Below, in pieces: positions 45,540 to 56,914 of a stretch of DNA of 64,000 bases (positions within the stretch are counted from its first letter, which is position 1; each line of letters starts with the position of its first letter). This DNA comes from Rhynchospora pubera (lineage: Eukaryota > Streptophyta > Magnoliopsida > Poales > Cyperaceae). The notes beneath the pieces were generated by a model. The model saw only the letters and a list, made by a program, of their open reading frames with translations. It was not told where the DNA came from and ran no database searches. The DNA lies in NCBI GenBank assembly GCA_028095005.1, contig CM051460.1:290335074-290399073 (forward strand). The letters are read 5' to 3'. The translations under genes and the position numbers were made by a program.

Positions 45540-45954
45540 TCAATATAAATATTTTCTTATATTAATTCAAAGTTTCCTTACAGATGTGTTCCATGGCCGA
45601 CAATATAAAATACTATTTCCTTAGATTAATTCAATGTTCATATAAAAATATGTTCTATGGTTTTGTCGATTTAGATAGATTAAGAATGATATTTTTTTTG
45701 TGCAATTTTTATGCAAGAAATAGGTTAGGTCTTCATGTCTTCCCCTGGTGCATGTAATTCTTTAATTATTATTATTATTATTATTATTAATCATCAACGA
45801 TATTGAATGATTCTATTGTCTCTGCTGATCTATGCCAAAGCGCGTAATGCATTTAATATGCTGCAATTCCTTTAAGGTTTGGAGGAGCATTTATTATTAA
45901 AATTCTGTAGTTTTGTACCCTAAAAATAAAACTCTCATTACTATTAGCTTTTCG

Positions 45955-46318
45955 AGTAATACTAGAATCAAACATATATGACGTCAAATACGACCCAAAC
46001 ATCGACAATTAAAATTTCAAACGGTCGATCCAAACCGCTAAATATGATCTCTATATTAAAATATCTTTGAAAATCAAATTTTCTAATTATTTTTTTAAAA
46101 TTTTCAAAATTGGAGGGTTCATATCTTTTTCGATTGAGCATATTAAAAAATTCTAAAAAAATAGTAAAAAATTTAGAAAAAAATATAAAATTTGATTTCT
46201 ATGGAAATTTTATAACGTAGAACAATTTGAACAGTTTGGATCGGCCATTCTAATCTTAAAAATTTTAATTTTATCATGTTGGACAAGTGTATGTGTCCTA
46301 TATATTTGACACTAGCCA
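45955..46318. mobile_element. Palindromic MITE, ACTAG(A/T)(A/G)TCAAA termini
   Basis: Left AATACTAGAATCAAACATATATGACG and the inverse of the right GGCTAGTGTCAAATATATAGGACAC. The arms mirror GGTCGATCCAAACCG against CAGTTTGGATCGGCC, and TTGAAAATCAAATTTT against AAAATTTGATTTCTATGG. About 365 bp. The central arm words are the same as in the palindromes at 8230-8645 and 48686-49072, suggesting a common Mutator-like MITE lineage. Confidence 0.6.
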
Positions 46319-46830
46319 CTCCCTAGTTTTTCAGGTCATTTTATAGTGTGTTTGCAACAAACATGAGATTATAAAAATGTTAAAAGTTTTGTTAATTGAA
46401 AGTAATTTAAATGTAGGAAAAATTGTAAAGTATCTATGTAACGCAGCAACAGAAATATTTTAATCGTGCTTCTATTTGTCTCATTCCGAAGTACTGGATG
46501 CCAAATTGCCAAATAATATATTAGACAGTTTAATTAGTCCTGTTACTTAAATAAAATAAAATTGTAGCTTTAACTCATTACCGAGCTTAATTCTTACTAA
46601 TAGATTGGCTGAGATTATGGAAATTTTACTTATGAATCTCGCTTTTATAAAGTATAGAATTGTTTTTTCATAATATCAGCGGTGCTTAAAAAGTTTATTT
46701 TAGGTCAAGAAAGATAACAGAAAGGTGTCCCTATAAAGGATGACTTTGAAAAGAATATCGATAATACTAATTGTGATTTTGTTAGAATTTTTGAGGGCCA
46801 GAAATTTTGATGTTAAGGACATTGGAATTA
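46319..46830. other. Intergenic, nothing recognised
   Basis: AT-rich sequence without coding frames, terminal repeats or tandem repeats that I can bound. Confidence 0.35.
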
Positions 46831-46975
46831 TTTTTTTTTAAGATAAATTGGGGTCAAGTCTCTCTTAACTTATTTTTAAATTAAATGTTTATGAAAAATC
46901 TCTGGTCGGGTTTCAAACATGTAACATTTCACTCAATATGCATTGTTCTTTATCATTAGATCAAGAACTGGTTCT
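46831..46975 (-). repeat. SINE copy
   Basis: On the minus strand: GAACCAGTTCTTGATCTAATGATAAAGAACAATGCATATTGAGTG (A-box region), then TGTTTGAAACCCGACC (B-box region), then AGATTTTTCATAAACATTTAATTTAAAAATAAG, and a tail ending AATTTATCTTAAAAAAAA. Matches the copy at 34571-34735 throughout. Confidence 0.65.
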
Positions 46976-48218
46976 AAAGAGATTGTAATTGAATGGATTA
47001 GATTAATTTTACACAGTGAGCAAACTTGAGTTACTTCTAGTGGTGAGTTAAGTCATTATTTCGAGTGTAAAATGTTTGATGATATCTAGTCCAAGTTAAT
47101 CTAGTATCAAATGATCCTGACGTGAACCCCAAATCAAATTGCCCAAAAGTCCAAAACAAGTGTTCATGACAAAAATAGTCTCTGTTTTGAGTAAAGACCT
47201 CAATTTGAGAGACCGTTCTTGACTGCTGAAACAATCCTCAAATGTAGGAGCTGGGTCATCTACTCATCTGTCTTAACCCTTGAGTCGTTTTGACTACATG
47301 GATTGGACCGGTTCTCTTGGATCAATCGCTAGCCACTGCTAATTCTACTAAAAAAGACTGCGGTCTTGATTAAAATACTTTTTTTTTTCAAGCGGGGCTT
47401 CATATTTTATTATAAAATTTTTGGTCAAAATAACTGGATCTTTTTATTTTATTGAAATTATATGTTATTAGACATAACAAAATTTCGATAAATCAATTCT
47501 AATAAAAAGAAACGAATTGAAATCTCACGTGAAAATCATTTTGATCAAAGCCTACATGGACTGGATGTCTTTCGTTATTGCAAGGGTTCTTTGACGGAGT
47601 GAACAGTTCATAGATGGAAACGATAAGAAGGGATACAGAGTAACTAAATTTAAATAAATATATTCAAATTTAGTAACTAAAAATATACAAAACAAAATCC
47701 AGCGATTGATAATTTGTTGATTTGATTCAGTAATTTTCGAAATATATTTATCTATATTATACACTTCAAAATCAAAGAAAATTCAGACTTACAAATTTCA
47801 TAAAATTCTATCGAAAATGCAAATTGGCATTTTAGATCCAACTCGATCAAACCTTGACGACTTCAATAACATTCTTTTTCCCCTTTCATTTTTCCCAATG
47901 ACCCAGTCACAATATTTCACACCAAGGGTCCAAGGCGCGTGGTTCACGATCACGCTTCGAATCCAACCACAAGTTTCTATATTGTTCTCCTTCCACGTGT
48001 GGCCATTAGTGTCCTATGAAAAGAAAAGAAAATAAGGCCAATCCAAGTGGTGCCGTCAAAAGGGTCTAAATCATTTGGGTCCTTTTGCCACGTGGAATTT
48101 CGGTGATCTGGCCTGCCGGACCCGCAATGACATGGGAAAGCTGGATCAATTCTTTCAAAAGACATGGTCTACACGTAATACAAGGGCAAACTTTTCCATA
48201 TGCTTTTCTCCCGAGCAA
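46976..48218. other. Intergenic, nothing recognised
   Basis: No supported gene. The open stretches at 47552-47764 and 47817-48035 have no recognisable motif. A somewhat GC-richer segment lies at 47920-48160. Confidence 0.35.
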
Positions 48219-48227
48219 TTTATAATC

Positions 48228-48612
48228 GAGAAAGTTTAATATGCACTATATAATGCATAAGACTTTTACGGATTTTTTTGAGAATATTTTTGTAAATTGA
48301 AAAATTTAATTTAACTAATCTAATCTACATATTGAAATTTCATAGCAAACCAAAATTTACAATTTTTAAATTTTATTACTGTTTTTTTTTATTTTTTTAA
48401 ACATATCATTTTTGGAATGTTGTAAATAGTTCAACATTCAAAAAATAATATGTTTTAAAAAATTCAAAAAATAGTAATAAAATAAAAAAATTATAAAATT
48501 TGGTTTGATATGAGATTTGAATATATAGATTAGATTGGTTAAATTAGATTTGTTAATTTACAAAACTACCTCTCAAAAAGTCGGCGGTACATAGAAACTC
48601 CTATGCACTATG

Positions 48613-48688
<76 letters not shown>

Positions 48689-49072
48689 GCTAACGCTCCA
48701 TCGATAGCACGTGCCATTAATTTTCTATCGGCTCGTTTTTCGAAATTCAAAAGTCAAACGGTCGATCCAAACCGTTCAAGTTGATCAAAATATTGAAATA
48801 CCTTTGGAGACCAAATTTTACATTTTTTTTATTTTTTTGCTATTTATTATGATATTTTCGAATTGGAGGGCCTGAAATACTCTAATCATAATGTTTTTAA
48901 AAATATCATAATAAATAGCAAAAAAATTCGAAAAAATATAAAATTTGGTCTCCAAAGATATTTCAATATGGAGAACAACTTGAACGGTTTGGATTGACCG
49001 TTTGAATTTTGGATCTCGAAAAATGACTTGATGGCACGGGACCCTCCGTGCCATCGATGGCACGTTAGCCAT

Positions 49073-49104
<32 letters not shown>

Positions 49105-49251
49105 GGGAAACAAGTGGGGAGCACTCACCACTCTTCTAAAGGAAAAGTATCCAAAGAGTTTTTACAAAACATAAACGTACAGATTAAATTGGTCAGACAA
49201 ACCAACCTAAACCTTGACAACTGATAACTATGGTGCATATTAAACTTTCTC
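48228..49251. mobile_element. Composite MITE: GAGAAAGTTTAATATGCAC family, copy 3, with a second palindrome nested
   Basis: Starts GAGAAAGTTTAATATGCAC and ends GTGCATATTAAACTTTCTC. It is flanked by TTTATAATC (48219-48227) and TTTATAATT (49252-49260), a 9-bp duplication with one mismatch. The segment 48228-48616 alone is a full palindrome of this family. It is followed by (AT)n, (AG)n, the second palindrome at 48686-49072, (CT)n and (TA)n, and then 150 bp that reaches the outer right terminus. The outer unit is thus about 1 kb against about 0.4 kb for the other copies. Confidence 0.7.
48686..49072. mobile_element. Palindromic MITE, AATGGCTAACG family, complete copy
   Basis: The left arm GAATGGCTAACG(C/T)(T/G)CCATCGAT is mirrored by ATCGATGGCACGTTAGCCATTC at the right. 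Next in, the arms carry GACGGTCGATCCAAACCGTTCAAGTTG-type sequence and its mirror CAACTTGAACGGTTTGGATTGACC, and centrally TTTGGAGACCAAATTTTA against TAAAATTTGGTCTCCAAAG. The ends are embedded in (AG)n/(CT)n and (AT)n tracts. A half copy lies at 8651-8800. Confidence 0.75.
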
Positions 49252-49260
49252 TTTATAATT

Positions 49261-49870
49261 TCAACCGTATTTGAGTTTCAACAAATTTACTCCTATTTGT
49301 CTTTACTCTTTAGTACGCACAAACTTTATGTGCCAAGAAAAGAAAATACGGATTTTTGAAGTACAATTTGCACTCTTTTTATATTAAATTTAATGTATGT
49401 TCTTTCGAACGCAACATTTATGAACAAATAAAAGAACATTTTTACAAAATCGTCTGTGTAATAATCAACCAACTCTTCGGTGTTTTGTATCACTCAGTAT
49501 ATAGATAATAAGAACGGTTAGATATTAGTTTTTTTTTCTCATGTTTAATGTGCATATTGTTGGGTTTATTGTTCTTTTCTTAGAAAAATTATTACTTTCA
49601 TGATAAAATAACGAATCAATGAAGGCCTTGATCAAAATCTTATTTTTTTTAACATGGAATTTCATTTCATTAGAATTTTTTTTTTATCAAAATGAACGAA
49701 AATTGGTATCATTTGATCGGAATTTCCGTATAATTATAACCTTCAAACAATATAATAAAGTTGGACATTAACTATATGTGTCGAACTCAACATATTCTGG
49801 ATTAGGTTTTAGTTTGCTAGAACCCTTGGTTAGTGAGCATTCTAAAATTAGTATATTATTATTTTTACTA
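49261..49870. other. Intergenic, nothing recognised
   Basis: AT-rich spacer between the composite MITE and the nested element cluster. No supported gene or repeat. Confidence 0.35.
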
Positions 49871-50048
49871 ATTTTATAACGGGAATGATACAAACCATCC
49901 ACATATATACCATCCAACCATCCACAGCGACATTTTAATGGGCCTCCTGAGCTCTCAGGCCCACATTTTTCAGATTTTCCGTGCGCTGACGTCATCTTCG
50001 CTCTGTGCACATCTGACGTGTGCTGACGTCAGCATTTAGTGATATGTT

Positions 50049-53000
50049 TGATGCTTTAAGGGATGAGATTAATGTTCAACAGTTTTACAAACTAAATACA
50101 ACAAGAGATGGGTTAATTTGCATTAAGTGTTCAGTTTTATACATTTATAAAATGACATAATAATGATTTTATATTCTTTTTTCAAGAATTCAGCCGTCAA
50201 ATTTGGAAACAGTACATAAGTGTTTAGTATTTTGTTAGCACAAGGGATGATTTAACATGCGTTATATGTTGATATCTCATTTTTATATGCTTATTTTGAC
50301 CATACTTAGCACCAAAATAACACTCAAACCAATATAAATTGTCTCATAATTAACTGTGATTTTCAGGATATTTGGTACTGCTGCCGCTTCTTTGTTCTAT
50401 TGTAGAATTCTCGTGAAGATTGAAGACTAGACACGCAAACAAGACGAATTGGAGCTTAGGTCACTGCCAGACGTCTCATTCCTGGCCCACAGACGCATGA
50501 AATGGACTAGAGAAGGCCTACAAAGCACCATGCCAAGCCTGGATCTCACATGAATGCTCAGACTCCAGTTATCAGCCCAGACCAGCAGAATTTCGGTCCG
50601 AAATTCTGAAATTTCGGTCCGAAATTCCATGTATGGAAAGTTTTTTTATGGCAGTTCAAAAAAGAAGGAAACCTCTCTCTTGCCCTGGCCGCCTCTGGGA
50701 TTTTTTCTAGGGTATTTAAATGCGTCTTTCTTGACGAGGAGGCATCCATTATTCGCTCTAGATAATTTTCCATATTTTGTACTTGTGTTCTTGGCTCTTT
50801 TCACGGGATCGGCAATTAGGTCAGAAGTGGGACAAGGCGGCAGCACGTCCAGAGTTTCTCTCATCAATTCCTTAGCCTTGGGACAGCGATATTCGCATCG
50901 GATTTTTCGGTTTACTCTTTTATGCTTATGCTTCGTTGTTTTATGGCTTGTATCGTACTTATTTGCATGATATTTATTGTTTCAGTTATAAACATGTTAG
51001 GCTAGACTTTATTATGATGTTCTAGGGATAGCTAGTAGATTAATTTGGTGATATATTATGACTTGATCAATTATGCTATGTTATGTGATGAGTTTTGTTG
51101 AGATTGATCTCTTGCTTAGTTAGTTTGATTAATTATTTTATTGTCTACCTATTGATGTCTGCAGCACCGTTAGGGCATTAGTCAAAATCAATTAATTGAA
51201 TAGTTAAGTACATGAAATAAACCAACGCTCGAAAGAGGAGGTTAGATGCGACCGATAGGTGCACCTTTTATTGATCTGACAGGACCTTAAATATTTCTAG
51301 AACCCTCACTTAACTCACTTAAACAATCAGTTTAGGACGAAAGTACACGTTGATTGTTTACGAGGCGAAAACCAAGTTCCAAACCAAGTTAAAATCGAAA
51401 TCGTGAAAACTGAGATTATAACTTAGGTCTGGTTGTTAAGTATCCTTTACATAACATCGTCTAGAGATATCAAGTCGGAATATTCATTCTAAAGCTATTT
51501 CAGTCCAAAGTAGTAAGAATTTCGGACCGAAATCCTTATATTTCGGACCGAAATTTGCCTCTGTCTAGACCATAATCGAAGACTTAGGTGCTTTAGAGCC
51601 AAATTAATTGAACACTAAACCCCTAGGACTGTTAGGAAATTGCCCAATTTTAATTTTGTGACTAATTACTATTAATTAATCCAATTAAAACACAAGCAAC
51701 ACGAGATCTAGTACTTAAACCATTCGACACAAAGAGATAAGTGGAAATTTGTACCTCCCGCGAAATCGTATTCGCGGGGCTCGATCCTACGGCATGGGAA
51801 TCGATGGGGTTGCTCTCCTTGCGCCTCCGCCATGGTTGATGGCCGCCTCGAGTCCACCTAGAGATTAACCAAGGTCTAAATCGATTCGTGCTAGCGATTC
51901 GATTAGAACAAAGCTAATCCAAGGTATTCTCTTTTCTTCCTTAATTAACATTTTAATAGGTGGAGAGAATATGCTCAACTCATGAGCTAATGGAGGGGAG
52001 AGAGAGATGAGGCCGGCGGCCAAGGAGGGGAGAGAGTGGCGGCTAGGGTTAGGGAAGAGAGCTAGTCCAATTTTGCATCTATACATCTCTATATATAGTG
52101 CACAATCCCTACCTACCACCAACCATCTATTTACAAGAATGCCACTCTCACCTACCACTAGGGCCGGCCACATTATGGGCTCACATGGGCCTCTCATCTC
52201 ATTTAATTAGGCCTCTAATTCACATAATTAGAAGCTACTCCAAATGCTCTTCAATTGGGCTATACATTTAATACATAAATATTGGCCCAATAAATTAATA
52301 TAACTATTTATATTAAATTGTGTTGAGCTAAAATAATTATTAACTAATTAATAATTATTCTAGGATTAGCTAATACATTAATTTATTTCAATATGATCCA
52401 TTTGACTTAATTAATTATAACGGTATATAATTAATTAATCATCTTATCATATTTCCGCAATACGAACTATTGTGAATAAATAAATAATGCACTGTCTTGG
52501 TCAAAACTCTATTTTGTGTGACCCTTTGAGGATTTATGCTAAGTTGGACATGGAATTAAATCGTTATTTAATTCCAATAATCATAAGCGGTATCTAGCAA
52601 CACGTTATGATTCCCAATTCGCATAAATAGTGTACTGCTACAGTATTTAAATCCTGCATAAGAGAATAAATATGTTTCTCTATTTTGATTCTTATGTCTC
52701 ACGATATCATCGTATAATCCAAGATAGGAATGTGTCATTCTTGCAGATTATACGTTTCTTGATCTAGAGTTGATCGCTTAGTTGCGCGCATACGATCCAA
52801 CTCCATCAAGGGGCCCAAACAGATATCGTCACTCACTAAGTGAATTAATGAGGGACATACGGTTTTCTTGATGATTAGCTTTTCCCCGCACAATTCAAGA
52901 GAACGTAAATCAAGTCCGTATAGCAGCCCTTAACGGGAATCAGCGGTAGACGAGATTTATAGAACCTATCCTCATGTGGAAAAGATAATCATCTCAAACT

Positions 53001-53658
53001 TAGAACCAAAATCATAACGAAATAAACAATGACACATAACACAATCCATATGTTTATTTCATTGGGTCAAGTCCTGTACTATGTTCCATAACATACACAT
53101 ATGCAATTAAGTTGGTAACTCTTTACCTATGATTTGTAGAACTTAATCATCACTTAACTTGCATACTAATCTTATATGATAATTAATGTTCCTTGTTAAT
53201 TATCAAGATTATGGACCGTTTAGATTTATTATTGTCATTCTAAAGAATGATCCACAGAGATCTACAATTCAGATCCTCAACCTGAATAATCTGTCAATAA
53301 TAAACCTAGGAACAGATGATAAAATATCATCCATAACATAAACTAATATTTAAGTCATTAAATTATTGACTTCTAGGACATAACTCCAACAAGGACATCT
53401 CTTGCATTTATTCGAACATCTAAAAACACAAAATCAAACCACAAATTATTTTATAATTATTTTATTAGTTCTTGATTATTATTCAGTAGATTCTTTCAAG
53501 TTTATTCACCATAATTTTTATTGTCTAGCTTTTAAGAAAAACTAAGTCCGGTACTCATATTACCGTCTCTTGGGTTCGACCCTTAGTTTTACCAGAACGA
53601 TTAGTAAGGTAGAACAAGGTTATAAATTCATTTGACCTAGGTTTTAATTCCCTTATCA
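50049..53658. mobile_element. Solo LTR, Gypsy-like (probable), with nested insertion
   Basis: Starts TGATGCTTTAAGGG and ends CCCTTATCA, with TATGTT directly outside both ends (50043-50048 and 53659-53664). Removing the nested insertion (51630-53391 plus its 5-bp duplication) leaves about 1.84 kb. Inside are paired inverted words ATTTCGG(T/A)CCGAAAT at 50590-50625 and 51520-51555. The 3' part (TACCGTCTCTTGGGTTCGACCCT at about 53562-53582) resembles the ends of long plant Gypsy LTRs. No internal domains (gag/pol) are present, so this is a solo LTR left by recombination. Confidence 0.6.
51630..53391. mobile_element. Solo LTR, 1762 bp, nested
   Basis: Begins TGTTAGGA and ends TCCAACA (canonical TG...CA with a short inverted terminal repeat), flanked by a perfect 5-bp duplication AGGAC at 51625-51629 and 53392-53396. 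No coding domains and no internal direct repeat, so it is a single LTR, of Copia or Gypsy type (not decided). The GC-rich segment with CTCCTTGCGCCTCCGCC at 51800-51860 and the TATATATAG at 52090-52098 may be the LTR's own leader and promoter, depending on its orientation. Inserted into the larger solo LTR around it. Confidence 0.85.
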
Positions 53659-54410
53659 TATGTTCTATTATAGCTTTGTAATATAACAATAACTAGTACA
53701 AAAATAAAACATTAATATGATCCATAAAAAAAATAACAACAATATGATCCCTAATACATCATGATCAGTTTTAACAATCCAAAACAATACAAATTGGTTA
53801 CAATTCATACAAATATTAGAGCACATGTTTAGTTTGCTAAAAATCTGAATGTTGGTGGAGAACAAACACACAACGCCACACCAACTCGATTGAACCGCAG
53901 TCCAAATCTGCGTAATATGAATACAAATACATATGTAAAGTGTTAACAACATGATCCCTTAATTTGACAAATAGATCACATTTTAATACTAAATAATCAT
54001 TTCAGGCAACTTTATGCGGAAACAATTTCTGTGTCAACAACATGATCTCTTAATCCGACAAATAGATCAGTCTGTACTTGAACCTAATTGTTCAATTTGT
54101 TGGCAACTAAATCATTCAGTTTGGGAAAGAGGAAACACGCGAAATAGAGGAAGGCGACTTACAAATTACAATACAGTACAATAATCAATAAAATTTTTGA
54201 TTAATTACTGAAATGAAACATAAATTGAGTGTGAGAAGAGAACTGCGACCTCGATCTGACGTGAGAAATAGATTTCGATGCATGTTTCAACGGTGATCGT
54301 CGGAGTTGTAAGCGGAGGTGGCTATGCAAGTTGATCTTCGAAAATGTGTAGGTGATCGCCATGGCAGCAGATCGAGGCATAACGGTGGCTGTGGCATAGA
54401 GGAGGAGGAG

Positions 54411-54446
<36 letters not shown>

Positions 54447-54788
54447 AGAAAGAGCACGGCAGAGTGTCGATGAAGAACAGTGGCTGTGGCATAGAGGATC
54501 GATGGCGACAGAGGCAGAAAATGAGAGGAGGCAATCGAGAAAGATGGATGAGGTTTGATCTGATTCGCCTCTCTCTCCTCTTGTACTAGGGTTTGGGTTG
54601 CTCTGGCGTCTCTTGAAAGAGGAAATGATTCAAATTTAGAAAGTCTCATGTGATATCACGTGAAATGGAAAAATGATAGAAAAAAAAAATGAAGGATAGA
54701 CCTCACGTGACTATCACATGCAGCGCATCTCTGGATGGTTGTGGATGGTATTTGTTTTGGATGGTAATTACCGATTACCATTTTATAA

Positions 54789-55537
54789 TGTTTCTTGATC
54801 CTTCAAACAACCCTCGAATGTGTTCAAAAACTATTTCCGGATATTTCATTTCCTAAAACTAATATGATCTTCAATGTCATTCTATATTTTTTCTGAAATA
54901 GCATTTTTAAATGATACTTAAATTGCCAATGATACTAAAAGAAGAGTATTGAAAGACAATAAATTTACATAACCTCTATTTCCTATTATTATTTCAAAAG
55001 TCATAACTTGAATAACAAATCAAACATTAATGTTATCCTTCTTTGCGAATGATCAATCATTTAGTTCGCTTTGCACAATATGAAAAGATGTGTACATCGA
55101 ACGTATTTCTTAATTACATTTAGTTAACTTGTAGTTAATTTTTATGAGCTCTTAATTGTAGTTAGTTAATTTTTGTTATTTACATATTTAATCCTAAAAT
55201 ATTAACAAGAAAAGATTTACCATAACTAGCAGCACTAAAATTTTGTGCCCCATGTCCTGCTAAAACTTGGAAACAGAATCATATAATTTTGCAATATAAG
55301 TAACAGACAAAAATCACAATTCGCTGTTAAATTTGTGAAACTGGTGCAGCTCCATTTCATATAAATTTGCAATATGATTAGGAAGTCCAATTCTTGCGGA
55401 GCGGGACGCACCATTTCTTTAATTATTTCACAAAAAAACACAGAAAAATTGTCAAGAAAGCGCTCCATTTTCTGTTGCACTAGAGCGAATCAATCCATTA
55501 CGAACTCAAATCAAGTGCCGCGCAGCGTGCAGCGTGC
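54789..55537. other. Intergenic, nothing recognised
   Basis: AT-rich. The open stretch at 55235-55480 has repeated residues (LIILQIYMK / LLILQNYMI) reflecting a small DNA repeat, AATTTGCAATAT(A/G)A, not a gene. Confidence 0.35.
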
Positions 55538-55811
55538 AGATTAAATCTAATGATCATGGGTGCCCCGTGTATGTAACCTGTGCCGTAAGACCCGAAAAAA
55601 TCTAACCGTCCAAATCAGATCGAACGGCTGGGATCGCTGAGCGGCACGGTGCCGCGCGGCACCGCGCAATCTGAGCCGTTCAGATTAAATCTAATGATCA
55701 TGGGTGCTCCGTGCATGTAACATGTGTCGTAAGGCCCGAAAAAATCTAACCGTCCATATCAAATCGAACGGCTCGGATCGCTGAGCGGCACCGTGCCGTG
55801 CGGCACGGGAT
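55538..55811. repeat. GC-rich direct repeat, two units of 144 bp
   Basis: Units begin AGATTAAATCTAATGATCATG at 55538 and 55682. They share CCGAAAAAATCTAACCGTCCA, ATCGAACGGCT(G/C)GGATCGCTGAG and CGGCAC(G/C)GTGCCG with few differences. Each unit contains small palindromes (GGCACGGTGCC; ACCGTCC against GAACGGC). GC content is well above the surroundings. No coding frame. Probably derived from a palindromic MITE that has tandemly duplicated. Confidence 0.75.
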
Positions 55812-56914
55812 AAGGATCCAATCCATTACCGTTACAGTGAAACTAGTATTTTATTGTGAAAACAACTGAACTCCGTGTAGTTTTCTCACGATGAGGCATT
55901 GGAATGGACACCTCCATTTCATTTAATATGAACGAACGGATGAGATTAAGTCGGCTCGGAAATCTCTCGGTTCTGACTCTCCCGCATAGGAAAATTTATG
56001 CGGTTAAGGGTATATTTGTCTAGACATCCTCATGCATCGATCAACACGCATCCCTCCAAGGCTCCAACTGAAGAGACCCATTTCATAAAAAAAAAAACAC
56101 TTGAATAGACCCTTCTCCAAGAAACTACTTCCCAAATATGCCCTTTCCGCGAATATTTTTTGTTGCTTTACCGCGTAACTAAATTTCTCATAAATCCATT
56201 GAAAACTTAATATTATGTCAAAAACCTTACAACAAATGAAAGTTAAGACATTTAAAGAAACATTAGTGTGAAATAATTTTCGTTTTATAATAAGCTAGTG
56301 AACTAGTTTGTTGGTTTGAAAATATTTTAATGATTCGCCATAAGACGTTTATAGCGAGAAATTTTACAAAACAACTCATTAAGGCCCTCTTCGGTAGTAA
56401 TTTTATAATTTATATATACTAAAAATTACCTAAAATATGTTTCTGGATATATAGTAAAGATTACTCAAAATTATGTTTCTATTTCTATATAAAAAAAAAG
56501 CATTTTCGGAGCACAACGTCACTGGCTTGCTACATAATCCTGTCTAAATAATAAATAAATAAATCAATAATGCTTGCGGCATAATCCATTCTAAAAAAGT
56601 TAAAATTAAAAATGCTTGCGGCATAATCCATATCATATCATCTACGGAGCGAAAAGTTACGTAGGTAAAACCGTAAAAGCGAACCGTCTGACAAGGGTAG
56701 TAAGGTCATTTAGCAACCATTTAAAAAAATAGAAAAAAAGAGAAGAAAAAAAAAAAAAACACACAAGGCCCTAGTCGAGAGAATTTCTCAACCTCTCCTC
56801 CGGTCTCGCCTCCTCACTTCTCTACTCTCCAAATATTCAAAAACCAAATTCGAAAGGCGATTAGCTTCCGACCAAAACCCTAACCCTAGCCCGATCGGGA
56901 TTCCTCTCGCTCCC
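55812..56914 (+). promoter_or_regulatory. Region upstream of the dynamin gene, with telo-box leader
   Basis: No gene. The last 100 bp are pyrimidine-rich and include AAAACCCTAACCCTAG at about 56876-56891, a telo-box-like leader motif common in plant genes expressed in dividing tissue. The leader ends ...CTCGCTCCCATGG, a good initiation context. Two AATGCTTGCGGCATAATCCAT repeats lie at about 56571 and 56611. Confidence 0.45.

Larger units (their letters stand above)
49880..54779. mobile_element. Outer element of a three-level nest, probably Mutator-like
   Basis: ATTTTATAA occurs immediately outside both ends (49871-49879 and 54780-54788), a 9-bp duplication. Inside, both ends carry inverted clusters of ACCATCCA words. 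On the left these run from CAAACCATCCACATATATACC to CATCCACAG. On the right they run from CTGGATGGTTGTGGATGG to GGATGGTAATTACCG, read as the inverse. Without the nested LTRs the element is about 1.28 kb. It includes a GC-richer segment at 54240-54640 with an (AG)n tract and short open frames that look like a captured gene leader, but no product is recognisable. A Mutator-like or Pack-MULE-like element is my best reading. The outermost bases of the two ends match only loosely. Confidence 0.55.

Noticed and set aside
50554..50970. 138-residue open frame in the outer solo LTR
   Set aside because: Lies within LTR sequence and overlaps inverted ATTTCGGNCCGAAAT words; a chance frame, not gag or pol.
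54287..54649. 120-residue frame with poly-serine/leucine run, minus strand
   Set aside because: The run is the translation of an (AG)n microsatellite; surrounding residues look like a leader or captured fragment, not a protein domain.
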